A stretch of DNA of 64,000 nucleotides from positions 248,001 through 312,000 of the forward strand of contig NZ_JAMWEG010000007.1 in NCBI RefSeq assembly GCF_025460765.1. The letters are read 5' to 3'. Below are positions 8,572 through 17,489 of this stretch, piece by piece (the first letter of the stretch is position 1; the number at the start of each line of letters is the position of its first letter). This DNA comes from Micromonospora sp. MA102 (GTDB lineage Bacteria > Actinomycetota > Actinomycetes > Mycobacteriales > Micromonosporaceae). A model generated the notes under the pieces. It did no database searches. It was not told the origin of the DNA and saw only the letters and a program-made list of their open reading frames with translations. The position numbers and the translations under genes are program-made.

Positions 8572-9842
8572 GGCAGCCGCCACAGCCCGAACCCGCCGTC
8601 CGCGCGGCGGCAGACGAGCAGTTCCGCGCCCATCCGGCAGTCGCCGACGGCGCCGACCAGCACCTCCCGCACCTCGGGGCTGCCGCGGGCCGGGTCCAGC
8701 TCGGCGAGGAGCAGGCGGCCGCCCTCGGTCCGCCGGATGCCGAACAGCCGCCCGTCGAACTCGTCCTGCGGGACCATCTCCCACACGCCGAGGTCAGCGA
8801 CCAGCCGGCCGGTGGCCTCCTCGACCAGCGCCAGGGCACTTCCGCCGGCCGCGTCCGCCGCGACCAGGAGCCGGCCGCCGGTGGCCGTCAGCGTCCCCGT
8901 CCACCGGTCGTCGGTCCACCGCACGGCGCCGGTCGCGGGGTCGAGCGCCCACATGCCGCCGGTCAGCCGGACGGCGCAGAGCAGGCTGCCGCACCGCTCG
9001 GCGAAGCCGACCAGCGGGAGCACCGCCGTCCAACGCCGCTGCAGGGTGTCCAGGTCGTAGGCGGTGACGCTGCCGCCGTCGTCCTTGATGACCAGCAGCA
9101 TCCCGGCGCCGAGCAGGGTCCACCGCCGGGTGGGCCGGTCACCGGGAGCCAGGTCGCGGGCGGCCAGCCGGGTGCCGTCGGCCGCGTCGTACACGACGGT
9201 CTCGCCGGCGGGCGGCAGGTGCACCAGCCGGTCCACCCCGGACGGGCCGAAGCTGAGCTCGACGTTGTCCGGCGTGCCCGGGACCGACCAGAGGGTCCGG
9301 CCGTCGCTCACCGCCACCCGGCGGACCGCCTCCCGGCCGGCCATCTCGGGCACCTGCAGGAGCAGCGCCCCGCCGGCCGGGAAGCCCACTCCCGGCTGGC
9401 GCCAGCTCATCCGGCCGGTGCGGGCGTCGAAGCCGATCGTCTCCCACGCGGAGTCGCCGGCGGTCCGTCCGACGAGCAGCACCATGCCGTCCTGTTCCCA
9501 CACCGTGGTGGCGACGCCCGCCCCGGGCACCGGTGTCCGCCAGAGTGTCCGGGGTGGACCGCCGGCGACCCGGTACGCGACGAGGTGCCGGCCGGCGCCG
9601 CGCTGCGGGTCGGGCGGCTGCACCACGTACACCCGGTCGCCGGAGATGAACGCGGCGGCCGCGGGGCCGCCCGGCAGGGTGCGCGCGGCGGACCGCGACG
9701 GCGGGGCGGCGGCGGCGAGCGTGACCAGCGCCACCAGGAGCACGACGACGCTCCGGAACGGACGGCCGACGGCCTGCGGCCGCCGTGCGGGCGGGCCGGG
9801 CGCGGTGTCGTCGCGCAGCTCACCCAGATCGATGACGGCCAC
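8568..9842 (-). CDS. Membrane-anchored PQQ-like beta-propeller protein (paralogue A)
   Basis: With the GTG at 9842 this is 424 residues, exactly the length of its downstream paralogue, which supports that start; a GTG at 9848 is also possible with GGAG 5 nt before it. The N-terminus AVIDLGELRDD matches the partner's VIELGEMR. A hydrophobic anchor (VVVLLVALVTLAAAA) precedes propeller blades containing FDARTGRMSWRQPG and LDPATGAVRWTDDR. The pair is coupled by a 4-bp overlap. The gene is divergent from a GT-C-like membrane protein, with 81 bp between them. Confidence 0.85.
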   Translation of the reverse strand: MAVIDLGELRDDTAPGPPARRPQAVGRPFRSVVVLLVALVTLAAAAPPSRSAARTLPGGPAAAAFISGDRVYVVQPPDPQRGAGRHLVAYRVAGGPPRTLWRTPVPGAGVATTVWEQDGMVLLVGRTAGDSAWETIGFDARTGRMSWRQPGVGFPAGGALLLQVPEMAGREAVRRVAVSDGRTLWSVPGTPDNVELSFGPSGVDRLVHLPPAGETVVYDAADGTRLAARDLAPGDRPTRRWTLLGAGMLLVIKDDGGSVTAYDLDTLQRRWTAVLPLVGFAERCGSLLCAVRLTGGMWALDPATGAVRWTDDRWTGTLTATGGRLLVAADAAGGSALALVEEATGRLVADLGVWEMVPQDEFDGRLFGIRRTEGGRLLLAELDPARGSPEVREVLVGAVGDCRMGAELLVCRRADGGFGLWRLP

Positions 9843-9909
9843 GACCACCCCCTCTCCACGCCGCCGCAACGGCGGCCCGGCCGTGACCGGCGCGACGGCG
9901 TGCCGCCTG

Positions 9910-9915
9910 TACGAT
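9910..9915 (+). promoter_or_regulatory. Leaderless-type -10 box (TACGAT)
   Basis: TACGAT ends 8 nt before the GTG at 9924, so transcription would begin at or beside the start codon. No ribosome site precedes that GTG. Confidence 0.55.
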
Positions 9916-9923
9916 GGCCCGTC

Positions 9924-11774
9924 GTGGCTGTGCCGGTGGTGGACCCCTCGCTGAACTCCTCGCCCGTCGAGGCCGAGGCCGTCGTGGCGGACCCGCCGCG
10001 TCGGCCCCGACGCCGGCCGGCCCGCGCCGACGTGCTGGCCATCGGAGCCTATGCGCTGCTCGGTGTTCTCGTCTGCCTCAACTATTGGGGCGACGTGCAA
10101 CACCGGGTCTCCTCGCACCTGCCGACCGACCACAGCTGGTTCGAGTGGCTCTTCGCGCACGGCGCGTACTCGGTGCGGCACCTGGAGAACCCGCTCTTCA
10201 CCGCCCGGCAGAACGCGCCGGACGGGGTGAACATGATGGCGAACACCTCGCTGCTCGGGGTCACCCTGCCGCTGGCGCCGCTCACCCTGCTGCTCGGCCC
10301 GCAGGTGATGTACGCGCTCTACCTCGGCGCGGCGCTCTCGGCGACCGCGGCGACGTCCTACTGGGTGCTGTCCCGGCACCTGGTGCGCTCGCGCGGGGCG
10401 GCCTTCGTCGGCGGGGCCTTCCTCGGCTTCGCCCCGGGCATCGTGCACCACGCCAACGGGCAGCCGAACTTCGTCTCCAACTTCCTGCTCCCGCTGATCG
10501 TGGCCCGGGTGCTGCGCCTCGGCGAGCCGGGTCGCTGGCGGCGCAACGGGATCGCGCTGGGCCTGCTGGTGGCGTACCAGATCTTCATCAACGAGGAGAT
10601 GCTGCTGCTCACCGCGCTGGCCTGCCTGGTGGTCGTGGTGGCCTGGGTGGTGCAGCGGCCGCGCGCGGCGCGCGAGCGGGCCGGCGCGTTCCTCGCCGCC
10701 GCCGGGGTGGGCGGCGGGCTGGCCCTGCTGCTGGCCGCGTACCCGATCTGGTTCCAGTTCAACGGGCCGCAGTCCTACCGGGGCCTCCAGGGCGGGGTCT
10801 TCCACAACTGGGGCGAGGACCTGATGGCCTTCGTCACCTTCGCCCGGGACACCGTCGCCGGGAACGAGGCGGTGGAGCAGACCATCGGGCTGACCGAGCA
10901 GAACACCTGGTTCGGCTGGCCGCTGGTGCTCGTCGCGCTGGTCGCCCTGGTGCTGCTGGTACGCCGCTCGCTGCCGGCCCGGATCCTGGCCGTGCTCGTG
11001 GTGGTCTTCTCGGTGGCCGCGATCGGCCCGAAGGTGCGGTTCGACGGGGTGGAGACCACCGTCGACGGCCCCTGGGCGTACGTGCCGGACGACCTGCCGC
11101 TGGTCGAGATGATGATGCCGACCCGGCTCAGCCTGGTGGTGGCCGCCGCGGTCGGCGTGCTGCTCGCGCTGGCCTGGGACGCCCTGTCCGGCCGCGGCCG
11201 CCCGCCGGTGCCCGCCCAGCGCACCGGCTCCGCCGCTCCCGGGTCGCGCCCACGCTGGCTGCGTCCCGTCGGGTACGCGGCCATCGTGGCCGCCCTGCTC
11301 CCGCTGTTTCCCCGCCCGCTGCCGGCCCAGCGGATCGACCCGCCGCCGCACTTCATCACGGCGGGCGGTTGGCGGCCCTACGTGCCGGACGGCCGCACCC
11401 TCGTGCCGGTGCCGATCCCGAGCAACGTGCACGGCCTGCCCACGCTGCGCTGGAGCGCGCTCACCGAGCAGGCGTTCCCCATCCCCGGCGGCTACTTCAT
11501 CGGACCGAACGAGGTGGGCGAGGGGGTCTTCGGCGCGCCAAACCGGCCGACCAGCACCCTCATCTACTCCACGATGGACGCGAACAAGGTCCCGCCGCTC
11601 ACCGCGGAGAACCGCCGCCAGGCCCTGGACGACCTGCGCTTCTGGAAGGCGTCGGTGGTGGTGCTCGGCGCGAATCCCCGCGAGGCGGTCCTCCGCGAGC
11701 TGATGACCCAGCTGCTCGGCGAGCCGCGGCGCGTCGACGACGTCTGGCTCTGGGACGTCCGCGACCGCGTCTGA
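9924..11774 (+). CDS. GT-C-like polytopic membrane protein, paralogue 1
   Basis: A 616-residue protein with about 11-13 hydrophobic segments and a C-terminal soluble domain. The first outer loop carries an acidic residue in PTDHSWFEW, as in GT-C lipid-linked-sugar glycosyltransferases. Family signatures are NAPDGVNMMANTSLLG, GFAPG, INEEMLLLTALA, YPIWFQFNGP, MMPTRLSL, and, in the C-terminal domain, GRTLVPVP, IPGGYFIGP and DVWLWDVR. The two genes downstream on the opposite strand share all of these. I infer an envelope sugar or lipid transferase but cannot assign substrate or reaction. GTG 9924 was chosen for its -10 box; GTG 9930 and 9936 are alternatives. Confidence 0.8.
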   Translation: MAVPVVDPSLNSSPVEAEAVVADPPRRPRRRPARADVLAIGAYALLGVLVCLNYWGDVQHRVSSHLPTDHSWFEWLFAHGAYSVRHLENPLFTARQNAPDGVNMMANTSLLGVTLPLAPLTLLLGPQVMYALYLGAALSATAATSYWVLSRHLVRSRGAAFVGGAFLGFAPGIVHHANGQPNFVSNFLLPLIVARVLRLGEPGRWRRNGIALGLLVAYQIFINEEMLLLTALACLVVVVAWVVQRPRAARERAGAFLAAAGVGGGLALLLAAYPIWFQFNGPQSYRGLQGGVFHNWGEDLMAFVTFARDTVAGNEAVEQTIGLTEQNTWFGWPLVLVALVALVLLVRRSLPARILAVLVVVFSVAAIGPKVRFDGVETTVDGPWAYVPDDLPLVEMMMPTRLSLVVAAAVGVLLALAWDALSGRGRPPVPAQRTGSAAPGSRPRWLRPVGYAAIVAALLPLFPRPLPAQRIDPPPHFITAGGWRPYVPDGRTLVPVPIPSNVHGLPTLRWSALTEQAFPIPGGYFIGPNEVGEGVFGAPNRPTSTLIYSTMDANKVPPLTAENRRQALDDLRFWKASVVVLGANPREAVLRELMTQLLGEPRRVDDVWLWDVRDRV

Positions 11775-11795
11775 CAGCGGGCCGGCCGGACCCGG

Positions 11796-13583
11796 TCAGC
11801 CGGTCAGGGGGCGGACGTCCCACAGGTGGGCCCCGGGGACGTCCCGGCCGGGGCCGACCAGGGCGTCCACCGTGGCGCGGACCGGGTCGCCCGGCGTCGA
11901 GTCGGCCTGCACCAGCACAGCCGCCCGCCAGTGCCGCAGGTCCGCGACGGCCTGACGGCGGTCCGCGTCGCCGATCGGCGGCACCTGGCCGGTCTCGGCG
12001 GCCCGCCGCAGCAGCAGCGAGGTGGGCCGGTCCGGCGCACCCCAGTGCGCGGTGGGGTTGTCGGCGGAGCGGGGCCCGATGAAGTAGCCGCCCGGCGCGT
12101 CGAAGGCCAGCCCGGCGCGCGCCGACCAGAACATGGCCGGGCTGACCCCGGACCCGGTGACCGGCGGCACCGGCACGAGCGTCCGCCCCGGCGGCACGTA
12201 CGCCCGCCAGTCGCCGTCGGTCACGAAGGCCGGCACCGGCATGGCCGGCACCGTGCGGATCGGGGTCGGGGCGAGCGGCAGCAGCGCGGCCGCGACCGCG
12301 CCCGCCCACGGCGCCCAGGTCCGGGCCGCGCCGCGCCGGACCCGGTCCAGGGCGAGGGCCAGCAGCACCCCGAGCACCGGTACGCACACCAGCGCGAACC
12401 GAGCCGGCACCACGAGGTCGAGCAGCGGCACCCCGGCGACCAGCCGGTACGGCCCGGGCAGCCCGGTGTCGTGCCGGTTCACCACGACCGTGGTGCCGAG
12501 CGAGAGCAGCACGAAGAGCAGCCCGCAGGCCGCGAGGGCCCGGACCAGGGGCCGCCGCCACAGCCGGACCACGATGAGCACGGCCAGCAGCGGCAGGAAC
12601 GGCCCGAAGAAGGAGTTCTCCTCGGTGGGGTTCGGCGAGAGCAGCCCGGCGTGGTAGCCGTCCCCGGCGACGGTCTGCCGGGCGGCGCCCGCGTAGGAGG
12701 CCAGGTCCAGCCGGTAGCCCCGCGTGTAGAAGGGCATCCCGCGGTAGTGCCCGGCGCCGTGGAACTGCACCCACAGCGGGTACGCCAGCAGCACCCCGGC
12801 GACCAGCGCGCCGACGCCGAGCCGGCGCGCCACCACGGGCGCCAGCCGGCGCGCGCCGGCCCGGTCCGCGAGCGCGTACGCCCCGGCGAACACCCCGGCC
12901 GCGAGAGCCAGGAAGACCAGCACCTCCTCGCCGAGGAAGACCTGGTACGCGACGGCCAGCCCGAGCAGGATCCCGTCCCGGCGGACCCGGTCGGCGGCCG
13001 GCCGGAACACCAGCCCGAGGATCACCGGGACCAGGAACTGGGCCGCCATGTGCAGGTGCGCCCCGGCCTGCGACACCAGGCCCGGGGCGAAGCCGCAGAA
13101 CAGCCCGCCCACCGCCGCGGCGGCCCGGGAGCGGACCAGCCGGCGGGCGAGCAGCGCGTACCAGGCGGTGGCGGTGCCGGCGAGGCAGACCACGACGGCG
13201 ACGAGGAAGGCCACCTGCGAGCCGAACAGCGCGGTGACCGGGGTGAGCGGCACGCCCAGCCCGAGCACCGACGTGTTGGCCATCAGGTTGACGCCGTCCG
13301 GCACGTTCAACGCGGTGCTGTGCAGCGGGTTCTCCCCGCCGGTCACCGCCCGGGCGGCGCGGGCCAGCATCCACTCGAAGAGCATCTGGTCGCCGGCCTG
13401 GTGGAACAGCCGGTCGGGCCGGCCCCACTGGCCGGCGGTGAGCAGCACGGCCAGGCCCAGGTAGCCGGCGACCACGAGCGCGTCGACCGGGCGCGGCCGC
13501 CACCGGTGCCGGGGCGCGGGGTCGGGGCGCTCCGGGCCGGTCAGGCGGACTGGCTGGTCAGTGTCCGGACGTCCCACAACCAC
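11796..13583 (-). CDS. GT-C-like polytopic membrane protein, paralogue 2
   Basis: A 595-residue paralogue of the converging gene. It has AGDQMLFEW in the first outer loop, NVPDGVNLMANTSVLG, GFAPGLV, LGEEVLVFLALA, YPLWVQFHG, EENSFFG, VVPARFALV, GRTLVPVP, APGGYFIGP and a final HLWDVR. The start is uncertain: GTG 13583 has AGGAG 8 nt upstream and overlaps the previous gene by 43 bp; GTG 13577 is also possible, and there is no usable start between the previous stop and the first membrane segment. The overlap implies co-translation with paralogue 3. Confidence 0.75.
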   Translation of the reverse strand: MVVGRPDTDQPVRLTGPERPDPAPRHRWRPRPVDALVVAGYLGLAVLLTAGQWGRPDRLFHQAGDQMLFEWMLARAARAVTGGENPLHSTALNVPDGVNLMANTSVLGLGVPLTPVTALFGSQVAFLVAVVVCLAGTATAWYALLARRLVRSRAAAAVGGLFCGFAPGLVSQAGAHLHMAAQFLVPVILGLVFRPAADRVRRDGILLGLAVAYQVFLGEEVLVFLALAAGVFAGAYALADRAGARRLAPVVARRLGVGALVAGVLLAYPLWVQFHGAGHYRGMPFYTRGYRLDLASYAGAARQTVAGDGYHAGLLSPNPTEENSFFGPFLPLLAVLIVVRLWRRPLVRALAACGLLFVLLSLGTTVVVNRHDTGLPGPYRLVAGVPLLDLVVPARFALVCVPVLGVLLALALDRVRRGAARTWAPWAGAVAAALLPLAPTPIRTVPAMPVPAFVTDGDWRAYVPPGRTLVPVPPVTGSGVSPAMFWSARAGLAFDAPGGYFIGPRSADNPTAHWGAPDRPTSLLLRRAAETGQVPPIGDADRRQAVADLRHWRAAVLVQADSTPGDPVRATVDALVGPGRDVPGAHLWDVRPLTG

Positions 13584-15418
13584 ACGTCCAGCTCCTGCCG
13601 GGCGGGCCCGACCAGCTGCTCCACGGTGCGGCGCAGCGGTTCGGCGTTCTGCTCGTTCAGCGGCAGCACCACGATGGCGGCGCGCCAGTGCCGCAGCTCG
13701 TCGAGGAAGCGGCGGCGCTGCCGGTCGTCGAGCTTCGGCGTACGCCCGGTGGCCTCGACCTCGGCGAGCAGCTCGCCGATGCCGCTGGGCCGGCCGCCGA
13801 AGCGGCCCGGGTCGCCGGTGACCCCGTTGCGGGGGGCCAGGAAGTAGCCCCCTGGGATCTTGAAGGCCAGGTCGGTGCTGGCCGCCCAGCGCATCGGGTC
13901 GGTGTTGCCCATGGCTGGCACCGGCACGGAGACCAGCGTCTGGTCCGGGCCGACGTACTGCCGCCACCGGTCGGCCGTGATGAACGTCGGCACGGCCGGG
14001 CGGGTGGTGACCCGCAACGGCATGGGCGCGATGGGCAGCAGCGCGAACACCAGGCCGGCGGCGGTCACGGTACGCATGGTGCGCCGCTCCACGATCCCCA
14101 GCGCGGCGGCCCGCTGGACGGCCAAGGCCAGCAGCACCCCGACGACCACGGTGGTGATGAGGCCGAACCGGGTGGGCACCACGGCGTCCAGCAGCGGCAA
14201 CTTGACCAGCAGCTCCCACGGGCCGGTGACCAGGTCCCGGTCCCACCAGGAGATCCGCTCGCCGAGGGAGAGCACGGCGAAGAACAGCCCGGTCGCGGCG
14301 AGCGCCCGGACCACCACCTCCCGGCGCAGCCAGACCACGATGCCGACGGCCAGCAGCGACAGGCTCCAGCCGAAGAAGGCGTTCTCCTCCGAGTAGTTCG
14401 GGGCCAGGTTCACGTTGGCCCGCTCGTTGCCGCCGAGGGTGGGCGAGCCGGGGGTGAAGAACGCCGCGATGTCGTTGCCGTAGTCGCGGACCGTGTCGCT
14501 GAGCCCGTGGTACGCCATCGGCCCGGCGAACTGCACCCACAGCGGGTACGCCAGCAGCGCCCCGGCGAGCACCGCGCAGACGGCCAGCCCGACGCCGAGC
14601 GGCCGCCGGGCGGCGGCCCACCGCTCGCGCTGCTGCACCACGACGGCGAACAGGAACACCCCGCAGGCCAGCGCCGTGAAGAGCAGGATCTCCTCGTTGA
14701 CGAACGCCTGTGCGGTGACCAGCAGGGCGAGCAGCGCGCCGTCGCGCACCGGCCGGGTGGAGCGGGTCAGCACCAGCACCCGCCACACGACGAACGGCAG
14801 CAGGAACTGGCTGATGATGTTCGGGTGCCAGTTGGCGTGCGACAGCATGGCCGGCGAGAACCCGCAGAACCAGCCGCCCACGGCGGCGGCCAGCCGGTGA
14901 CGCACCAGGTGCCGGGAGAGCACCCGGTACCAGGCGGCGGCCGTGCCGGCGAGGCCCAGCGTGACGAGGGTGACGAAGGAGACCGCCGGTCCGAACAGGA
15001 GGGTCACCGGCACCATGGGGATGCCGAGGGCCAGGATGGCGGTGTTCGCCATCAGGTTGACCCCGTCCGGATAGTTGAACTGGTCGGTGTAGAACGGGTA
15101 CTCGCCGTGCAGCACGACCCGCACCGAGTGGGCCAGGAAGAACTGCACCTGCGCCGGATCGCTGCTGTAGAGCGCGGCCACCCGGCCGGCCGGGTCGGCC
15201 CAGATTCCGCTGGTCACCCAGAGCGCCGCGAGCAGGAACACCCCGTACACGGCCAGATCCAGCCGGCGCCGCGTCCACCGCCACCGCCGCCGGGCGGCCG
15301 GCGCGGCCGGTTCCGGGTCGTGGGCGGTGACCGTACGTTCGTCCACCATGACGGAGAGCGGTCCGCCCGAGGCGTCGGCGTCCGGCGTCGAGTCGCCACG
15401 GGGCTCGGCAGGCGTCAC
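13541..15418 (-). CDS. GT-C-like polytopic membrane protein, paralogue 3
   Basis: A 625-residue protein of the same family: SSDPAQVQFFLAHS in the first loop, NYPDGVNLMANTAILA, GFSPAML, VNEEILLFTALA, YPLWVQFAGP, EENAFFGW, VVPTRFGL, IPGGYFLAP and DVWLWDVR. A ~50-residue hydrophilic N-terminus ends in a basic patch (RRRWRWTRRR) before the first membrane helix, consistent with the N-in topology of GT-C proteins. The GTG start has a TAGACT box 9 nt upstream, a leaderless layout. It is divergent from the lipoprotein gene at 15587. Confidence 0.85.
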   Translation of the reverse strand: MTPAEPRGDSTPDADASGGPLSVMVDERTVTAHDPEPAAPAARRRWRWTRRRLDLAVYGVFLLAALWVTSGIWADPAGRVAALYSSDPAQVQFFLAHSVRVVLHGEYPFYTDQFNYPDGVNLMANTAILALGIPMVPVTLLFGPAVSFVTLVTLGLAGTAAAWYRVLSRHLVRHRLAAAVGGWFCGFSPAMLSHANWHPNIISQFLLPFVVWRVLVLTRSTRPVRDGALLALLVTAQAFVNEEILLFTALACGVFLFAVVVQQRERWAAARRPLGVGLAVCAVLAGALLAYPLWVQFAGPMAYHGLSDTVRDYGNDIAAFFTPGSPTLGGNERANVNLAPNYSEENAFFGWSLSLLAVGIVVWLRREVVVRALAATGLFFAVLSLGERISWWDRDLVTGPWELLVKLPLLDAVVPTRFGLITTVVVGVLLALAVQRAAALGIVERRTMRTVTAAGLVFALLPIAPMPLRVTTRPAVPTFITADRWRQYVGPDQTLVSVPVPAMGNTDPMRWAASTDLAFKIPGGYFLAPRNGVTGDPGRFGGRPSGIGELLAEVEATGRTPKLDDRQRRRFLDELRHWRAAIVVLPLNEQNAEPLRRTVEQLVGPARQELDVWLWDVRTLTSQSA

Positions 15419-15427
15419 AGTCGGCGG

Positions 15428-15433
15428 AGTCTA
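15428..15433 (-). promoter_or_regulatory. Leaderless-type -10 box (TAGACT)
   Basis: TAGACT on the reverse strand lies 9 nt before the GTG at 15418, at the long end of the leaderless range. Confidence 0.4.
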
Positions 15434-15586
15434 CCGGAGCAGGAGAATGGCGTACGAATCGCACGTCCCACCGTCCTCAATGGTCATCGACCGAAAGGGT
15501 GAGCCGGGCGCGGCCGGGTGACGGGTCGTCTCGTACCATGTGGGCTTCCGGAGACGACCACGATGGGATAACAGGGGGCGTACAGG

Positions 15587-16771
15587 GTGGCTTCAGCCCT
15601 CCGACGCGGCACGACGGCCACCGTGCTGCTGGCCCTGCTGCTGACCGGCTGCGGCCCGGTCGCCGGGCGGCAGCCCGCGGCCCTACCGGCCGGCTACGAC
15701 AGCCTGGACGGCGCCCTGAAGGTGTGGCCGGCGCGGGGCAGCCTGACCCGCGACGCCGCCGCGACCGCCGGGATCACCGCCGCCGTCCGCGACTGGCGCT
15801 CCCCCGTCGACGACCGCGCCCACCTGTCCTCCTCCGGCATCCTCTACTCGGGGGAGGTCGCCGGGTCGCCGCTCGCCCTGGTCGCCGCCGACGTGCCCGG
15901 CGACGCCGCCTCCTGGCTGCTGCAACTCGACCGCGACGGGCGGCGCTGGCGGGTGGCCCACGCCACCGAGTACACCGACCCCGGCTACCTGGTCTACTCC
16001 GACGTGCTGCCGGTCCAGCAGCCCACCGGCCGCCGCTACCTGACCTCCGCGCGGGTGGAGCGGCTGCTCGGCCCCGACGGCACGGCGCTCCCCGCGGCCG
16101 ACGGCATCACCGAGCCGGTCGCCGTGCCCGCCTGCCAGGCCGTGGCGGTGACCGCGACGCTGCGGCCCACCCGCTCGCTGCCGCGCGGCCGGGCCGCCGA
16201 CCGCGTCCTCGACCTGGGTACGGCCACCCCGGCGCCCCGGTATCCCCTGGTGCGGGACGAGACGGGCTCCGGGAAGCGGGCGCTGACCGGGCTGGACACG
16301 TGCGTGCTGGGCGGGGAACGGGGACCGTTCGGGAGCGTGCCGCGGCGGATCGGGGACCGGCAGGCGCCGCGGTCGGCGCCGGAGTCGTGGCCGATGGCGA
16401 AGATCGCCGTGCGGTCGCTGGGGTCGATGACGCTGGGTGGCGGCGAGCCGGGCGAGCTGGAACAGCTCACCTGGGAGAGCGCCACCGGAACGATGACGGC
16501 GGTGGTCTACCGGCCGGCGGGTGGCGGTGCTCCCGTGGCCTCCCCCGCCGACCGGTCCACGACGCTGCAGGCCTACCACCTGCCGGTGCCGGGGCAGCCG
16601 CTCGCGGTGCTGAGCTGGCGGACGCGGGACGCCTCGTTCGCGGCGCCGCCGGGGACGACCCGGCTGGTGGACCGGCCGGGACTCGTGGTCGTGGCGCAGC
16701 CGGACCGGAAGCAGACGTTCAGCCTGGCGGGCACCGAGAAGACCTGGTACCGGTCCGTGGGCGGGCGCTGA
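15587..16771 (+). CDS. Putative lipoprotein of unknown function
   Basis: A 394-residue protein. Residues 1-20 form a lipoprotein signal (ALRRGTTATVLLALLLTGC) with lipobox LLTGC. The mature part has no recognised domain; it is rich in beta-type segments (GILYSGEVAGSPLALVAADV, RWRVAHATEYTD) and has a cysteine pair (VPACQAV, LDTCVLGG). The GTG start has AGGGGG 8 nt upstream. It is the only forward gene leaving the divergent junction with the GT-C-like pair, so a shared envelope process is conceivable but not shown. Confidence 0.8.
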   Translation: MASALRRGTTATVLLALLLTGCGPVAGRQPAALPAGYDSLDGALKVWPARGSLTRDAAATAGITAAVRDWRSPVDDRAHLSSSGILYSGEVAGSPLALVAADVPGDAASWLLQLDRDGRRWRVAHATEYTDPGYLVYSDVLPVQQPTGRRYLTSARVERLLGPDGTALPAADGITEPVAVPACQAVAVTATLRPTRSLPRGRAADRVLDLGTATPAPRYPLVRDETGSGKRALTGLDTCVLGGERGPFGSVPRRIGDRQAPRSAPESWPMAKIAVRSLGSMTLGGGEPGELEQLTWESATGTMTAVVYRPAGGGAPVASPADRSTTLQAYHLPVPGQPLAVLSWRTRDASFAAPPGTTRLVDRPGLVVVAQPDRKQTFSLAGTEKTWYRSVGGR

Positions 16772-16844
16772 GCCGCCGGCCCGGCCCTCGTGCCGGCGTC
16801 TCCCGCCAGCCGAAGGGCCGACCCGCCGCCGTACGCGCACCGTA

Positions 16845-16873
16845 TTGACACCCTCACCCACCGGGAGAAGATT
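16845..16873 (+). promoter_or_regulatory. Sigma-70-type promoter of the small secreted protein gene
   Basis: A perfect TTGACA -35 (16845-16850), 17-bp spacer and AAGATT -10 (16868-16873) lie 53 bp before the start codon. It is the best -35 in the window. Confidence 0.6.
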
Positions 16874-16925
16874 CCGGGGTGCACCCGGCCGGTCACGGCC
16901 GGGGCGTCCCGGAAGGACGGTCGCC

Positions 16926-17453
16926 ATGCACCGGATCAGGTCCACCGGTAAGGCTCGAATCGCCTCGGCGGTGGCGCTGCTCGCGCCGTCGCTCGTGCTC
17001 GTGGCCGGGCCGGCGCCCGCGCACGCCGCGGACACCACCACCCGGATCCTCCGGGCCCCGTTGGACCTCTCCGTCGTCCTGCCCTGCGCCAACGGCGGCC
17101 TCGGCGAGGTCGTCGACTTCGACGGCACGATCAGCGAGGTCTACCACGTGACCGTCGACGGGACCGGCGGGTTCCACGTGCACAGCATCGAGACCCAGTC
17201 GAACGTGCACGGCACCGGCGCGACGACCGGCGACCGGTACGTCAGCACCCGGGTCAACCTCTTCGTCTACAACCAGGGCTCCGGCGGGCTGCCGATCACC
17301 TCCACACAGGAGTTGGTGTTCAAGATCGTGGGGCCCGGGCCGGGCAACGACGCCGTGCTCAGGATCACGAACCACACGACCCTCAACGCCGACGGCACCG
17401 TGACGGTCGCCTTCGACACCTTCACGGCGGACTGCGAGCCCACCGCACCCTGA
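16926..17453 (+). CDS. Small secreted protein of unknown function
   Basis: A 175-residue protein. A signal peptide (residues 1-~33, ending APAHA before ADTT) precedes a compact beta-rich domain. Motifs include PLDLSVVLPCANGGLGEVVDFDG, seen here only in part, VNLFVYNQGSGG and a final FTADCEP. The two cysteines (LPCANG and TADCEP) probably pair after export. The ATG has GGAAGGA 8 nt upstream. No family is recognised. A strong promoter precedes it and a long palindrome follows the stop. Confidence 0.8.
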   Translation: MHRIRSTGKARIASAVALLAPSLVLVAGPAPAHAADTTTRILRAPLDLSVVLPCANGGLGEVVDFDGTISEVYHVTVDGTGGFHVHSIETQSNVHGTGATTGDRYVSTRVNLFVYNQGSGGLPITSTQELVFKIVGPGPGNDAVLRITNHTTLNADGTVTVAFDTFTADCEPTAP

Positions 17454-17489
17454 CGCCCCGTCGTCTGTTGCGGTTTTCGATCCCAGGGC

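Noticed and set aside
8568..11432. 954-residue reading of the first beta-propeller gene
   Set aside because: The extra N-terminal 530 residues are antisense to the GT-C-like gene; the frame only becomes protein-like from about 9848.
11796..15464. 1222-residue fused reading of paralogues 2 and 3
   Set aside because: The first 600 residues are the wrong frame of paralogue 3, which has its own intact frame; no fusion protein is supported.
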